A DNA stretch of 64,000 nt. Origin: an uncultured Clostridia bacterium (GTDB lineage: Bacteria; Bacillota; Clostridia; UMGS1810). The notes below the pieces were generated by a model. It worked only from the letters and a program-made list of their open reading frames with translations. It had not been told where the DNA came from and did not search any database. A program made the translations under genes and the position numbers. Every line of letters starts with the position of its first letter. The stretch's first letter is position 1. Positions 25,451 through 32,316 of the stretch are shown one piece after another. The stretch covers positions 62,001 through 126,000 of the forward strand of contig CAKSTI010000006.1 of assembly GCA_934500705.1 (NCBI GenBank). Reading direction: 5' to 3'.

Positions 25451-25667
25451 TGTAACCCCTTCTTTCATATATAAATTATAAATATTTTAAAATATCGGAA
25501 AACCGCAATTTGCCGCCTCATTGGCGTGCAGAGGGTTTGCTCCGTCCGAAAAAACAGACTGTACGGCTCATTTCAAATGCGGAACAAACAAGTTAGTTTT
25601 ACTTGCAATATGCGTATTGGAAAATGCATCTCCCATTCGGTAAAAACCCTTCGCATAAATTATAACC
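25451..25667. other. intergenic stretch between obg and rpmA, no gene found
   Basis: About 220 nt without a credible coding region. Reading in the obg direction there is a TATAAT near 25478-25483, but no good -35 at 16-18 nt. The part at 25520-25660 has several short self-complementary pieces (CCGT...ACGG, and ATGCGTATT near AAAATGCAT). I cannot assign it. It may hold the obg promoter and a structured leader or a dispersed repeat. Confidence 0.4.
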
Positions 25668-25699
25668 AAAAAATCTCGGGCAAAACCCGAGATTTTTTC
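25668..25699. terminator. terminator of the rplU-prp-rpmA operon
   Basis: ATCTCGGG, loop CAAAA, CCCGAGAT, flanked by AAAAAA on one side and TTTTTT on the other, so it can work in both directions. It lies 15 nt past the rpmA stop. Confidence 0.9.
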
Positions 25700-25714
25700 T
25701 ATTGGACATTCCGA

Positions 25715-25999
25715 TTACTGAGCAATCTCGTAAACGCTGACCTGCTTTTTGTCTTTGCCCACTCTTTCAAATTTAACTTTTCCGTCAACAACGGCAAAAA
25801 GTGTGTCGTCGCTGCCCTTTCTTACGTTAACGCCCGGGTGAATTTTGGTTCCTCTCTGTCTTACGAGGATATTGCCCGATGTAACGTACTGACCGTCACC
25901 CTTCTTTACGCCGAGTCTTTTGGACTCACTGTCACGGCCGTTCTTGGTACTACCCATACCTTTTTTATGTGCAAACAACTGAATGTTAAGCTCAAACAT
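25715..25999 (-). CDS. rpmA: 50S ribosomal protein L27 with cleavable leader
   Basis: 94 residues from the ATG at 25999 (GGAGG site, overlapping the prp stop). The mature protein begins AHKKGMGSTKNGRDSESKRLGVK. It is preceded by the leader MFELNIQLF. In Firmicutes this leader must be removed by the Prp protease to expose the N-terminus that reaches the peptidyl-transferase centre; the site here reads LNIQLF^AHKKG. The prp gene is directly upstream. The rest of the sequence (VRQRGTKIHPGVNVRKGSDDTLFAVVDGKVKFER) is consensus L27. Confidence 0.96.
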   Translation of the reverse strand: MFELNIQLFAHKKGMGSTKNGRDSESKRLGVKKGDGQYVTSGNILVRQRGTKIHPGVNVRKGSDDTLFAVVDGKVKFERVGKDKKQVSVYEIAQ

Positions 26000-26001
26000 T
26001 T

Positions 26002-26334
26002 CTACACCTCCAATTCGGTTATAGATACATTCTGCGGATACTGCCTGCAAAGTTCCTTTAAAAACTCCGCCATAGAACAGAGCAGAATGTCTGTATTTTT
26101 TCTTTCATCGTCTTTTAAATCATCGGGGAGAGTAAAAAACAAATACCCGTCTCCCGTTTCGTATCCCACAGGTGTTTTTGCGACCTTTTCTATGCCCAAA
26201 AGAGCCATCTGAACCGCCGCCGAAACCGCTGCGCACACGATGTCCTCTCCCTCCTCGCCGAAACCGGTGTGTCCGGAGAGTCTGCCCTGCACGATGCTGC
26301 CGAGCCTGTCTTTGTAAATCTCAATCTTAGTCAT
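26002..26334 (-). CDS. prp: ribosomal-processing cysteine protease Prp
   Basis: 110 residues. Prp removes the N-terminal leader of L27. The catalytic His is in LSGHTGFGEEGEDIVCAAVSAAVQ, and the catalytic Cys is the Cys of DIVCAAVSA, 13 residues after that His; the glycine-rich loop between them is the family hallmark. It lies between rplU (8 nt) and rpmA; its TAG stop is 2 nt before the rpmA ATG. The three genes form one translational unit, so protease and substrate are made together. Confidence 0.94.
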   Translation of the reverse strand: MTKIEIYKDRLGSIVQGRLSGHTGFGEEGEDIVCAAVSAAVQMALLGIEKVAKTPVGYETGDGYLFFTLPDDLKDDERKNTDILLCSMAEFLKELCRQYPQNVSITELEV

Positions 26335-26342
26335 AGCGGAAA

Positions 26343-26651
26343 TTACGCATTGATTTTTTCAATCTGAACCTTTGTAAATGCCTGTCTGTGACCCTTCTTG
26401 CACTTTTCACCCTTTTTGGGCTTGTACTTGAAAACGATAACCTTCTTATTCTTACCCTGCTTTAAAACCTTAGCGTCAACGCTTGCGCCTTCAACAACAG
26501 GTGTACCGAATACAGCCTTTTCGCCTCCTACTGCAAGAACCTTATCAAATTTAACAGCGTCGCCCTCAGCGCCGGCAACCTTTTCGATGAAAACAACATC
26601 ACCCTCGGAAACCTTGTACTGCTTGCCGCCTGTTTCGATAATTGCGTACAT
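26343..26651 (-). CDS. rplU: 50S ribosomal protein L21
   Basis: 102 residues from the ATG at 26651 behind a perfect GGAGG. It begins MYAIIETGGKQYKVSEGDVVFIEKV, consensus for L21. The C-terminal block KPKKGEKCKKGHRQAFTKVQIEKI is the rRNA-binding part. It is the first gene of rplU-prp-rpmA and is preceded by a ~80-nt structured leader and a consensus promoter. Confidence 0.97.
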   Translation of the reverse strand: MYAIIETGGKQYKVSEGDVVFIEKVAGAEGDAVKFDKVLAVGGEKAVFGTPVVEGASVDAKVLKQGKNKKVIVFKYKPKKGEKCKKGHRQAFTKVQIEKINA

Positions 26652-26659
26652 AATATGAA

Positions 26660-26737
26660 GCACCTCCTTCATCTAATCTCGCTAAACTCCGGTATCCGCC
26701 GTATGCGGATTTGACAACCGGGCCTATGCGGTCTACC
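26660..26737 (-). promoter_or_regulatory. ribosomal protein L21 leader (structured 5' UTR)
   Basis: The message begins near 26736 and runs about 85 nt to the rplU ATG. It contains CCGCATAGGCCCGGTTGTC then AAATCCGCATACGGCGGATACCGGAG. TCCGCATACGGCGGA gives a hairpin (TCCGC/GCGGA), and CCGG elements pair around it. Position, length and the CCGGTTGTC block fit the autoregulatory L21 leader known from Firmicutes. No ligand other than L21 would be expected. Confidence 0.65.
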
Positions 26738-26742
26738 GTAGA

Positions 26743-26771
26743 ATTATAACACACAAAAATGCCGATGTCAA
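26743..26771 (-). promoter_or_regulatory. promoter of the rplU operon
   Basis: On the minus strand perfect TTGACA and perfect TATAAT, spacer 17 nt: an ideal sigma-A promoter, as expected for a ribosomal protein operon. Its -35 ends 20 nt from the stop of the preceding lipoprotein gene, and no terminator is visible between them. Confidence 0.9.
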
Positions 26772-26790
26772 CAATTTTCTGCGTATTTTT

Positions 26791-27120
26791 TTACTTTTCT
26801 TCCACTTGTTTTAACATATAATCTATTTCTTTTAAAAGCTCGGCTTTTCTTTCCTCGCTTGTATCGGGGTCGTTTGCCTCGTTTACCATATCCTCAAACT
26901 GCGAGCCGGTAACGGCTTTTCCGTCCGTTCCGACGATGGCGTCGGAGGAGGAATTTTTCATATCGCCGCTATTTTCGCTCTTTTTTTCGGCATCTTTGAC
27001 GTTTTCGCTCTGAGAGGTATTCTGCGTTGTCTTTTTGTCCGTTTTGCCGCCGTCCGCCTTTTTGGCACAGCCGCCGAAAACGAGAGTTAAGGCAAGCAAA
27101 AGCAGTGCTGTTCTTTTCAT
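26791..27120 (-). CDS. small predicted lipoprotein
   Basis: 109 residues. The signal MKRTALLLLALTLVFGGCAKK has the lipobox FGGC with Cys at about residue 18. The rest is charged and polar (KTDKKTTQNTSQSENVKDAEKK), without a stable-looking fold until a short helix at the end (EERKAELLKEIDYMLKQVEEK). No function is suggested by the sequence. It overlaps the kinase gene by 4 nt and is therefore translated with it. Confidence 0.7.
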   Translation of the reverse strand: MKRTALLLLALTLVFGGCAKKADGGKTDKKTTQNTSQSENVKDAEKKSENSGDMKNSSSDAIVGTDGKAVTGSQFEDMVNEANDPDTSEERKAELLKEIDYMLKQVEEK

Positions 27121-27962
27121 AACCGTTCTCCTTTAAAATTTGTGAGCATCGCAAGCGACTGCTCAAACTTTACTCCGTAGAAAAACTTTTCCCGTTCGTC
27201 CTGCGTGTTTACAATCCCTGCGTGCACAAAGTCCACCGCAAGGCGCAGCGACCGCTCAAAGTCCGCCCCGCTTGTGAGCGCACCGCAAAGGACGCTTGCA
27301 AAGATGTCACCCGTGCCGTAATATGTGCCCTCAATCCTTTTGCGGTAATACGAAAACGTCTTTCCGCTGTTTGCATCGTAGCACATTGCGCCGGAGTTTG
27401 AACCCTCGGAAATACCGGTGATTACGATGAGCTTTGCACCCGTGTCGGAGAGCGAAAGCGCCATTTTTTCGGCGTATTCCTCACCGCAGTTTTCACGGTA
27501 CGGCATACCGCTGATGAGCGCCGCCTCGGTGATATTGGGGGTGAGCACGTCGGCGTGACGGCAGAAATCCCTCATTTTGTCAACAAATTTGCCGTCAAAG
27601 CCCGTATAGAGCCGTCCCTCGTCGCCGAGAACGGGGTCTACAAACACAAGATTACCGTCCGACTTGAAGTCCGAAAAAAATCCGCTGACAATTTCGAGCT
27701 GTTCGCATTTGCCGAAGTAGCCCGAATACATTGTGTCAAACTCTATGCCAAGCGACTTCCAGTGCGACACAATCTTTGGCATCTCGTCCGTCATATCCTT
27801 GAACGTATACCCCTCAAATCCGCCCGTATGGGTGGAGAGCACCGCCGTGGGCAGTACGACCGTTTCTATGCCGAAAGCCGAAATTATCGGCATTGCGGCT
27901 CCGAGGGAACACTTGCCTAGGCACGATATATCCTGGACGGTCACAAGTCGTTTTTGTTTCAT
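27117..27962 (-). CDS. pdxY: pyridoxal/pyridoxamine kinase
   Basis: 281 residues. It phosphorylates pyridoxal or pyridoxamine to make PLP or PMP. Family blocks: VQDISCLGKCSLGAAMPIISAFGIE at the N-terminus, LPTAVLSTHTGGFEGYTFKDMT, VFVDPVLGDEGRLYTGF and LTPNITEAALISGMPYRE. The anion-hole and catalytic region RIEGTYYGTGDIFASVLCGAL has the GTGD catalytic Asp. It starts 8 nt after the ilvE stop, placing cofactor salvage beside a PLP-dependent enzyme. The gene symbol is by similarity; Firmicute members are often just called pyridoxamine kinase. Confidence 0.88.
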   Translation of the reverse strand: MKQKRLVTVQDISCLGKCSLGAAMPIISAFGIETVVLPTAVLSTHTGGFEGYTFKDMTDEMPKIVSHWKSLGIEFDTMYSGYFGKCEQLEIVSGFFSDFKSDGNLVFVDPVLGDEGRLYTGFDGKFVDKMRDFCRHADVLTPNITEAALISGMPYRENCGEEYAEKMALSLSDTGAKLIVITGISEGSNSGAMCYDANSGKTFSYYRKRIEGTYYGTGDIFASVLCGALTSGADFERSLRLAVDFVHAGIVNTQDEREKFFYGVKFEQSLAMLTNFKGERL

Positions 27963-27970
27963 AAACGCAC

Positions 27971-28996
27971 CTATTTAATAACTTTAAGCCAGCCTTCGGG
28001 CGCTTCGAGTCTGCCCATCTGAATACCGGTCAGCGTATCGTAGAGTTTCTTTGTCACGGGGCCCATCTCGTTCATACCGCTGGGCAGGCATATTTCCTTG
28101 CCGTGGTCAACAATCTTGCCGACGGGGGAAATTACCGCCGCAGTTCCGCAAAGACCGCACTCTGCCATATCCTTAACCTCGCTGAACTCTATCTCTCTTT
28201 CCTCTGCGTCAAGTCCCAAGTATTCCTTTGCGACATAGAGCAGCGACCTTCTGGTAATTGACGGGAGAATTGTGGAGGATTTGGGTGTTACAACCTTGCC
28301 GTCCTTTGTTACGAAAATAAAGTTTGCGCCGCCGGTTTCCTCAACCTTGGTACGTGTCTTTGCATCGAGATACATATTCTCGTCGTAACCCTCTTTGTGA
28401 GCGGTAACTATTGCGTGCAGGCTCATTGCATAGTTAAGTCCTGCCTTTACGTGGCCTGTTCCGTTAGGTGCGGCACGGTCAAAGTCGCACACCTTTATTG
28501 TAAGAGGTTTTGCGCCGCCCTTAAAGTACGGGCCGACGGGTGTTGCAAATATTCTGAACTGATACTCGTCGGCAGGCTTTACGCCGATTACCGCATTGCT
28601 GCCGAACATATACGGTCTTAAATACAGCGTTGCTCCGCTGCCGTAGGGGGGCACAAATGCCTCGTTTGCCTTGACAACCTTTTCCACGGCGTCAACAAAT
28701 CTGTCCACGGGGAAAACGGGCATTTCCAGTCTTTCGCAGGACGTAGCCATTCTCTCGGCGTTGAGGTCGGGGCGGAAAACAACGGTTTCGCCCTTTTCGG
28801 TGGTATACGCCTTCATACCCTCAAAGCAGGTCTGCGCATACTGCAAAACGCCGGCGCACTCGTTTAAAACGATATTGTTGTCCGTAACCAAAGCACCGTC
28901 GTCCCATTTGCCGTCTTTAAAATCGGAAACGTATCTGTAATCCGTCTTAACATAACCAAAGCCTAAATTGCTCCAATCTAAATCTTTCTTTGCCAT
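27971..28996 (-). CDS. ilvE: branched-chain amino acid aminotransferase
   Basis: 341 residues from the ATG at 28996 (AAAGGA site). It interconverts Leu, Ile and Val with their 2-oxo acids using PLP. The start WSNLGFGYVKTDYRYVSDFKDGKWDDG and the block CAGVLQYAQTCFEGMKAYTTEKG are typical of the fold-type IV BCAT of Firmicutes. NGTGHVKAGLNYAMSLHA holds the PLP lysine (VKAGLNYA), and NFIFVTKDGKVVTPKSSTILPSITRRSLL the phosphate loop. It heads an operon with the PLP-forming kinase. Confidence 0.93.
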   Translation of the reverse strand: MAKKDLDWSNLGFGYVKTDYRYVSDFKDGKWDDGALVTDNNIVLNECAGVLQYAQTCFEGMKAYTTEKGETVVFRPDLNAERMATSCERLEMPVFPVDRFVDAVEKVVKANEAFVPPYGSGATLYLRPYMFGSNAVIGVKPADEYQFRIFATPVGPYFKGGAKPLTIKVCDFDRAAPNGTGHVKAGLNYAMSLHAIVTAHKEGYDENMYLDAKTRTKVEETGGANFIFVTKDGKVVTPKSSTILPSITRRSLLYVAKEYLGLDAEEREIEFSEVKDMAECGLCGTAAVISPVGKIVDHGKEICLPSGMNEMGPVTKKLYDTLTGIQMGRLEAPEGWLKVIK

Positions 28997-29035
28997 TGTT
29001 ATCAATCCTTTCCTGCTTTTGCTTCTATTCTTTAC

Positions 29036-29064
29036 ATTATAACACTAAGCTATCGCCAATTCAA
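29036..29064 (-). promoter_or_regulatory. promoter of the ilvE operon
   Basis: On the minus strand TTGAAT and perfect TATAAT, spacer 17 nt, about 35 nt before the ilvE ATG. Confidence 0.7.
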
Positions 29065-29175
29065 ATATTTTGCAAATCTTTTTTTCGTATTTGTTCATAT
29101 TACACTAAACGCACGCCGGGGAGCGCAGCTTTTTGACGGCAAATACGGCTATTTTCACACTTTTGACCTTTGTGC

Positions 29176-29204
29176 TTGATTTTTGCGAAAATTTGTGTTA
29201 AAAT
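29176..29204 (+). promoter_or_regulatory. promoter of putP
   Basis: TTGATT at 29176-29181 and TAAAAT at 29199-29204, spacer 17 nt, about 30 nt before the putP ATG. Confidence 0.6.
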
Positions 29205-29238
29205 AGACTGTATATTGTCAAAAAAGGGGTTTTTAAAA

Positions 29239-30750
29239 ATGGAATTATTTGCATTTATCCTCTACTTTGTCGCTATGCTTGCAATAGGACTTTACTTTTT
29301 CTTTGCAACAAAATCCGGCGGCGAAAAGGAGTATTTTTTGGGCGGACGTCAGATGGGGCCATGGGTTACGGCTATGAGCGCACAAGCGTCCGATATGAGC
29401 GCCTGGCTGCTTATGGGACTTCCCGGAAGTATTATGGCGTTCGGTTTCGGTCAGGCGTGGATTGGAATAGGTCTTGCGATAGGCACATCTCTTAACTGGA
29501 TACTTGTGGCTAAGCGTTTAAGGCGTTTTTCCGAGGCGGCGGACGACGCCATAACTATGCCGCAGTACCTTTCAAACAGATTTAAGACTGCAAACCCGGC
29601 GCTTAAAATCATTTGCGCAGTTGTGTTTTTAATCAGCTTTACCATTTATGTTGCGTCGGGATTTTCTGCCGGTGCAACGGTTTTCCACCAGCTTATACCG
29701 CAGCTTTCGTTAAAGACGGAGATGGTTATTTTTGCGGCAATACTCATTGCGTATACCTTCCTCGGCGGATTTAAGGCTGTGTGCTGGACGGACTTTTTCC
29801 AGGGAATGTTAATGCTCTTTGCACTGCTTGCGGTGCCGATTGTTGTAATTTTCTTAAAGGACACCGACCCGTCGCTTATGAACAAAGTTGTCACAAATAC
29901 GGAGACGGGCGAGGCGTACAAATTTGTACCGAGCTTTTTCACGGCAAGTCCCAAGGAGATTGTCTCCGGTCTTGCGTGGGGATTGGGATACTTCGGTATG
30001 CCGCACATACTGGTGCGCTTTATGTCGATTGAAAAGCCGGAAATGGTTAAAAAATCGTCGGTTGTTGCCATTGTGTGGGTTCTGCTTGCACTTGCGGCGG
30101 CAATAGGAATTGCATATTTCGGCAGAATTATAAACATCAACTTTAAGGGCACAAGCGAGCTGTTCTCTACATATATACTTGAAAACGGACTGCAAGAAAC
30201 GGTGTTTATCCAGCTTGCAAGAACTCTGTTCCCGGCATTTATCGCAGGACTTCTCCTTGCGGCAATCATTGCGGCGTCAATGTCAACGGCGGACTCTCAG
30301 CTCCTTGTGGCATCGTCGTCTTTTACAAGCGATATTTACAAGCCGATTTTCAGAAAAAATGCGTCGGAGAAGGAAATTCTCCGTGTCGGCAGAATTGTGG
30401 TTCTTGCCGTTTCGGCAATAGCGTTTTTCATTGCAAGCAGCAAGGGCAGCGGCGCAAAGGCCATAATGAGCCTTGTGAGCAATGCCTGGGCGCTGTTCGG
30501 TTCGGCTTTCGGCCCGGTTGTTCTGCTCTCGCTGTTTTGGAGAAGATTTACGTATAAGGGCGCAGTTGCCGGCATTGTCGGCGGAGCGGTTGTTGACTTG
30601 CTCTGGTACATATATCTTTCGGCAAGCACCGGAATTTATGAGATTATCCCCGGCTTTGCCGCAGGACTTGTACTTGCGGTTGTTGTGAGCCTCATAGACG
30701 AAAAGCCGTCGGAGGAAATCTGCGCAATATACGACAAGGCTACAAAATAG
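29239..30750 (+). CDS. putP: sodium/proline symporter
   Basis: 503 residues from the ATG at 29239 (AAGGGG site). About 13 hydrophobic helices of the SSS (LeuT-fold) family. PutP-specific blocks: EKEYFLGGRQMGPWVTAMSAQASDMSAWLLMGLPG (Na-binding Ala/Ser and substrate contacts in helix 2) and WGLGYFGMPHILVRFMSIE. IIAASMSTADSQLLVASSSFTSDIYK in helix 9 supplies the Ser/Thr of the Na site. Proline import is the family role. A terminator follows directly, so it is a single-gene unit. Confidence 0.93.
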   Translation: MELFAFILYFVAMLAIGLYFFFATKSGGEKEYFLGGRQMGPWVTAMSAQASDMSAWLLMGLPGSIMAFGFGQAWIGIGLAIGTSLNWILVAKRLRRFSEAADDAITMPQYLSNRFKTANPALKIICAVVFLISFTIYVASGFSAGATVFHQLIPQLSLKTEMVIFAAILIAYTFLGGFKAVCWTDFFQGMLMLFALLAVPIVVIFLKDTDPSLMNKVVTNTETGEAYKFVPSFFTASPKEIVSGLAWGLGYFGMPHILVRFMSIEKPEMVKKSSVVAIVWVLLALAAAIGIAYFGRIININFKGTSELFSTYILENGLQETVFIQLARTLFPAFIAGLLLAAIIAASMSTADSQLLVASSSFTSDIYKPIFRKNASEKEILRVGRIVVLAVSAIAFFIASSKGSGAKAIMSLVSNAWALFGSAFGPVVLLSLFWRRFTYKGAVAGIVGGAVVDLLWYIYLSASTGIYEIIPGFAAGLVLAVVVSLIDEKPSEEICAIYDKATK

Positions 30751-30763
30751 GAACTAAAACTGT

Positions 30764-30798
30764 AACGGACGTACACTTTGGGGTGCGTCCGTTTTTTA
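30764..30798 (+). terminator. terminator of putP
   Basis: AACGGACG pairs with CGTCCGTT (8 bp, extended by T-G and A-T pairs), followed by TTTTTTAT, 14 nt past the putP stop. Confidence 0.85.
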
Positions 30799-30836
30799 TG
30801 GTGCAAACGATACCCAATGATGTCTGTTTTTGTACC

Positions 30837-30865
30837 TTGACTTTAACCCGAAAAGGGTATATAAT
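30837..30865 (+). promoter_or_regulatory. promoter of the MFS transporter gene
   Basis: TTGACT at 30837-30842 and perfect TATAAT at 30860-30865, spacer 17 nt. Confidence 0.75.
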
Positions 30866-30898
30866 GTCAAAGTTATTAATTTTGGGGAGGGCGTATCG

Positions 30899-32089
30899 GT
30901 GGAAAATACTTCAAAGAGCAACTACAAGCTGACATACCTTTTTATGCTGACGTACCTTGTGAGCTACATAACAAGGATTAACTACGGCACGGTTATAGCG
31001 GAGATGGTGGTGCGCACGCACTTTTCCAAGGCGCTTTTGTCTATGGCGCTGACGGGCAGCTTTGTTACATACGGCGTGGGGCAGCTCATAAGCGGCAAGT
31101 GCGGCGACAGATTTCAGCCGAAGGTACTTGTTTTTGCAGGGCTTTTGGTAACAACGGCGATGAACCTTTTAATTCCGCTGTGCAGAACCCCGTATCAGAT
31201 GGCGGCGGTTTGGTGCGTAAACGGCTTTGCGCAGGCATTTATGTGGCCGCCGATTGTAAGGCTTATGGCGGCGCTTTTGACAGACGAGGAATACAAGAGG
31301 GCGTCCGTGGTGGTTTCGTGGGGCAGTTCTGTCGGCACGATTGTCATCTACCTTGCCGCACCGGCTATAATCTCGCTTTCAAGCTGGAAGGGCGTGTTTT
31401 TGTTTTCGGCGGCGGCAAGCGTAATTATGGCGTTTGTTTGGCAAAAGCTGTGCTGCAACATTGATATGCCGACCGCAGTTTACAAAACAAAGGACGGGGA
31501 AAAAGGAAAAATATTTACCCCTCTTTTTATCTGCATAATGCTTGCAATTATTCTGCAAGGCTCTCTGCGTGACGGGGTTACAACGTGGCTGCCGTCATAC
31601 ATATCGGAAACGTACAATTTAAGCAGTGTAATATCAATACTGACAAGCGTAGTGTTGCCGATATTCAGCATAATCTGCTCCCAGGCGGCGGCGGTACTGT
31701 ACCGCAAAGTCTTTAAAAATCCGCTTATGTGCTCCGCCGTTATCTTTGCGTTCGGTGCGGTGAGCGCAACGCTCCTCTTTGCCTTTTCCGGCAGGGGTGC
31801 GGCGCTTTCACTCATTCTGGCGGCACTGCTCACGGGCTGTATGCACGGGGTCAACCTCATTTTAATCTGTATGATACCGGCATACTACAAGGCAAGGGGC
31901 AATGTTTCCACAATCTCGGGAATTTTAAATTCGTGCACATATATAGGAAGTGCAATTTCCACATATGCAATAGCCATAGTTTCCGAAAACATCGGCTGGC
32001 ATATGACGGTGGGTATGTGGGCGCTCATTGCCCTTGCCGGGACGGCTGTATGCGCCGTTTGCGTACGGCCGTGGAAAAGGCAGTTTTAA
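30899..32089 (+). CDS. MFS transporter, organophosphate:phosphate antiporter-like
   Basis: 396 residues from a GTG at 30899 with GGGGAGGG 5 nt upstream; a longer open frame would start inside the promoter. Twelve hydrophobic segments. The block YLVSYITRINYGTVIAEMV in helix 1, GVGQLISGKCGDRFQPKVLVFAGL between helices 2 and 3 and GCMHGVNLILICMIPAYYKARGNVSTISGILNSCTYIGSA in helices 9-10 resemble GlpT/UhpT-type transporters of glycerol phosphate or hexose phosphate. The substrate cannot be fixed. No partner gene follows; the next 230 nt carry an antisense proB remnant. Confidence 0.75.
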   Translation: MENTSKSNYKLTYLFMLTYLVSYITRINYGTVIAEMVVRTHFSKALLSMALTGSFVTYGVGQLISGKCGDRFQPKVLVFAGLLVTTAMNLLIPLCRTPYQMAAVWCVNGFAQAFMWPPIVRLMAALLTDEEYKRASVVVSWGSSVGTIVIYLAAPAIISLSSWKGVFLFSAAASVIMAFVWQKLCCNIDMPTAVYKTKDGEKGKIFTPLFICIMLAIILQGSLRDGVTTWLPSYISETYNLSSVISILTSVVLPIFSIICSQAAAVLYRKVFKNPLMCSAVIFAFGAVSATLLFAFSGRGAALSLILAALLTGCMHGVNLILICMIPAYYKARGNVSTISGILNSCTYIGSAISTYAIAIVSENIGWHMTVGMWALIALAGTAVCAVCVRPWKRQF

Positions 32090-32251
32090 CGTTTGCCGGC
32101 AAAAATCGTGCCGACCTCTCTGCCGTTTACAATGTCGAACAGGGCGTCCGGATTTCTGCCGTTTGTCACCACGGTGCCGATGCCCTGTGCGGTTACGAGC
32201 TTTGCGGTGCGGAGCAAAAAATCAATGCCGCTCTCGGTAAAAAAATTCAAA
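32087..32251 (-). pseudogene. proB: C-terminal remnant of glutamate 5-kinase
   Basis: Read leftwards, this stretch encodes AKLVTAQGIGTVVTNGRNP then DALFDIVNGREVGTIFAGKR and a stop. This is the end of the amino-acid-kinase domain of ProB, where the consensus is xTKxxAAxxAxxxGIxxVIANGxxP...ExGTxF. Upstream of this fragment the frame (SGIDFLLRT) no longer matches, and no start codon or ribosome site is present, so about 210 N-terminal residues are missing. The stop overlaps the stop of the MFS gene on the other strand. It is a leftover of the proline pathway close to the proline transporter putP. Confidence 0.6.
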
Positions 32252-32316
32252 GAATATTTTTCTTTCGTTTACAGACAATATCAATGAAAAAAATCTGTAA
32301 TATGGGAGATTATGCT

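Noticed and set aside
25526..26212. A 228-codon plus-strand frame antisense to rpmA and prp
   Set aside because: It covers a strong terminator and two certain genes on the other strand. Its length comes from the low stop content opposite coding sequence.
31729..32316. The long open frame leading into the PTS gene, which would add about 196 residues to its N-terminus
   Set aside because: It overlaps the MFS gene in another frame and the proB remnant. The added residues have no family match, and the ATG at 32317 has the only ribosome site and gives the normal length.
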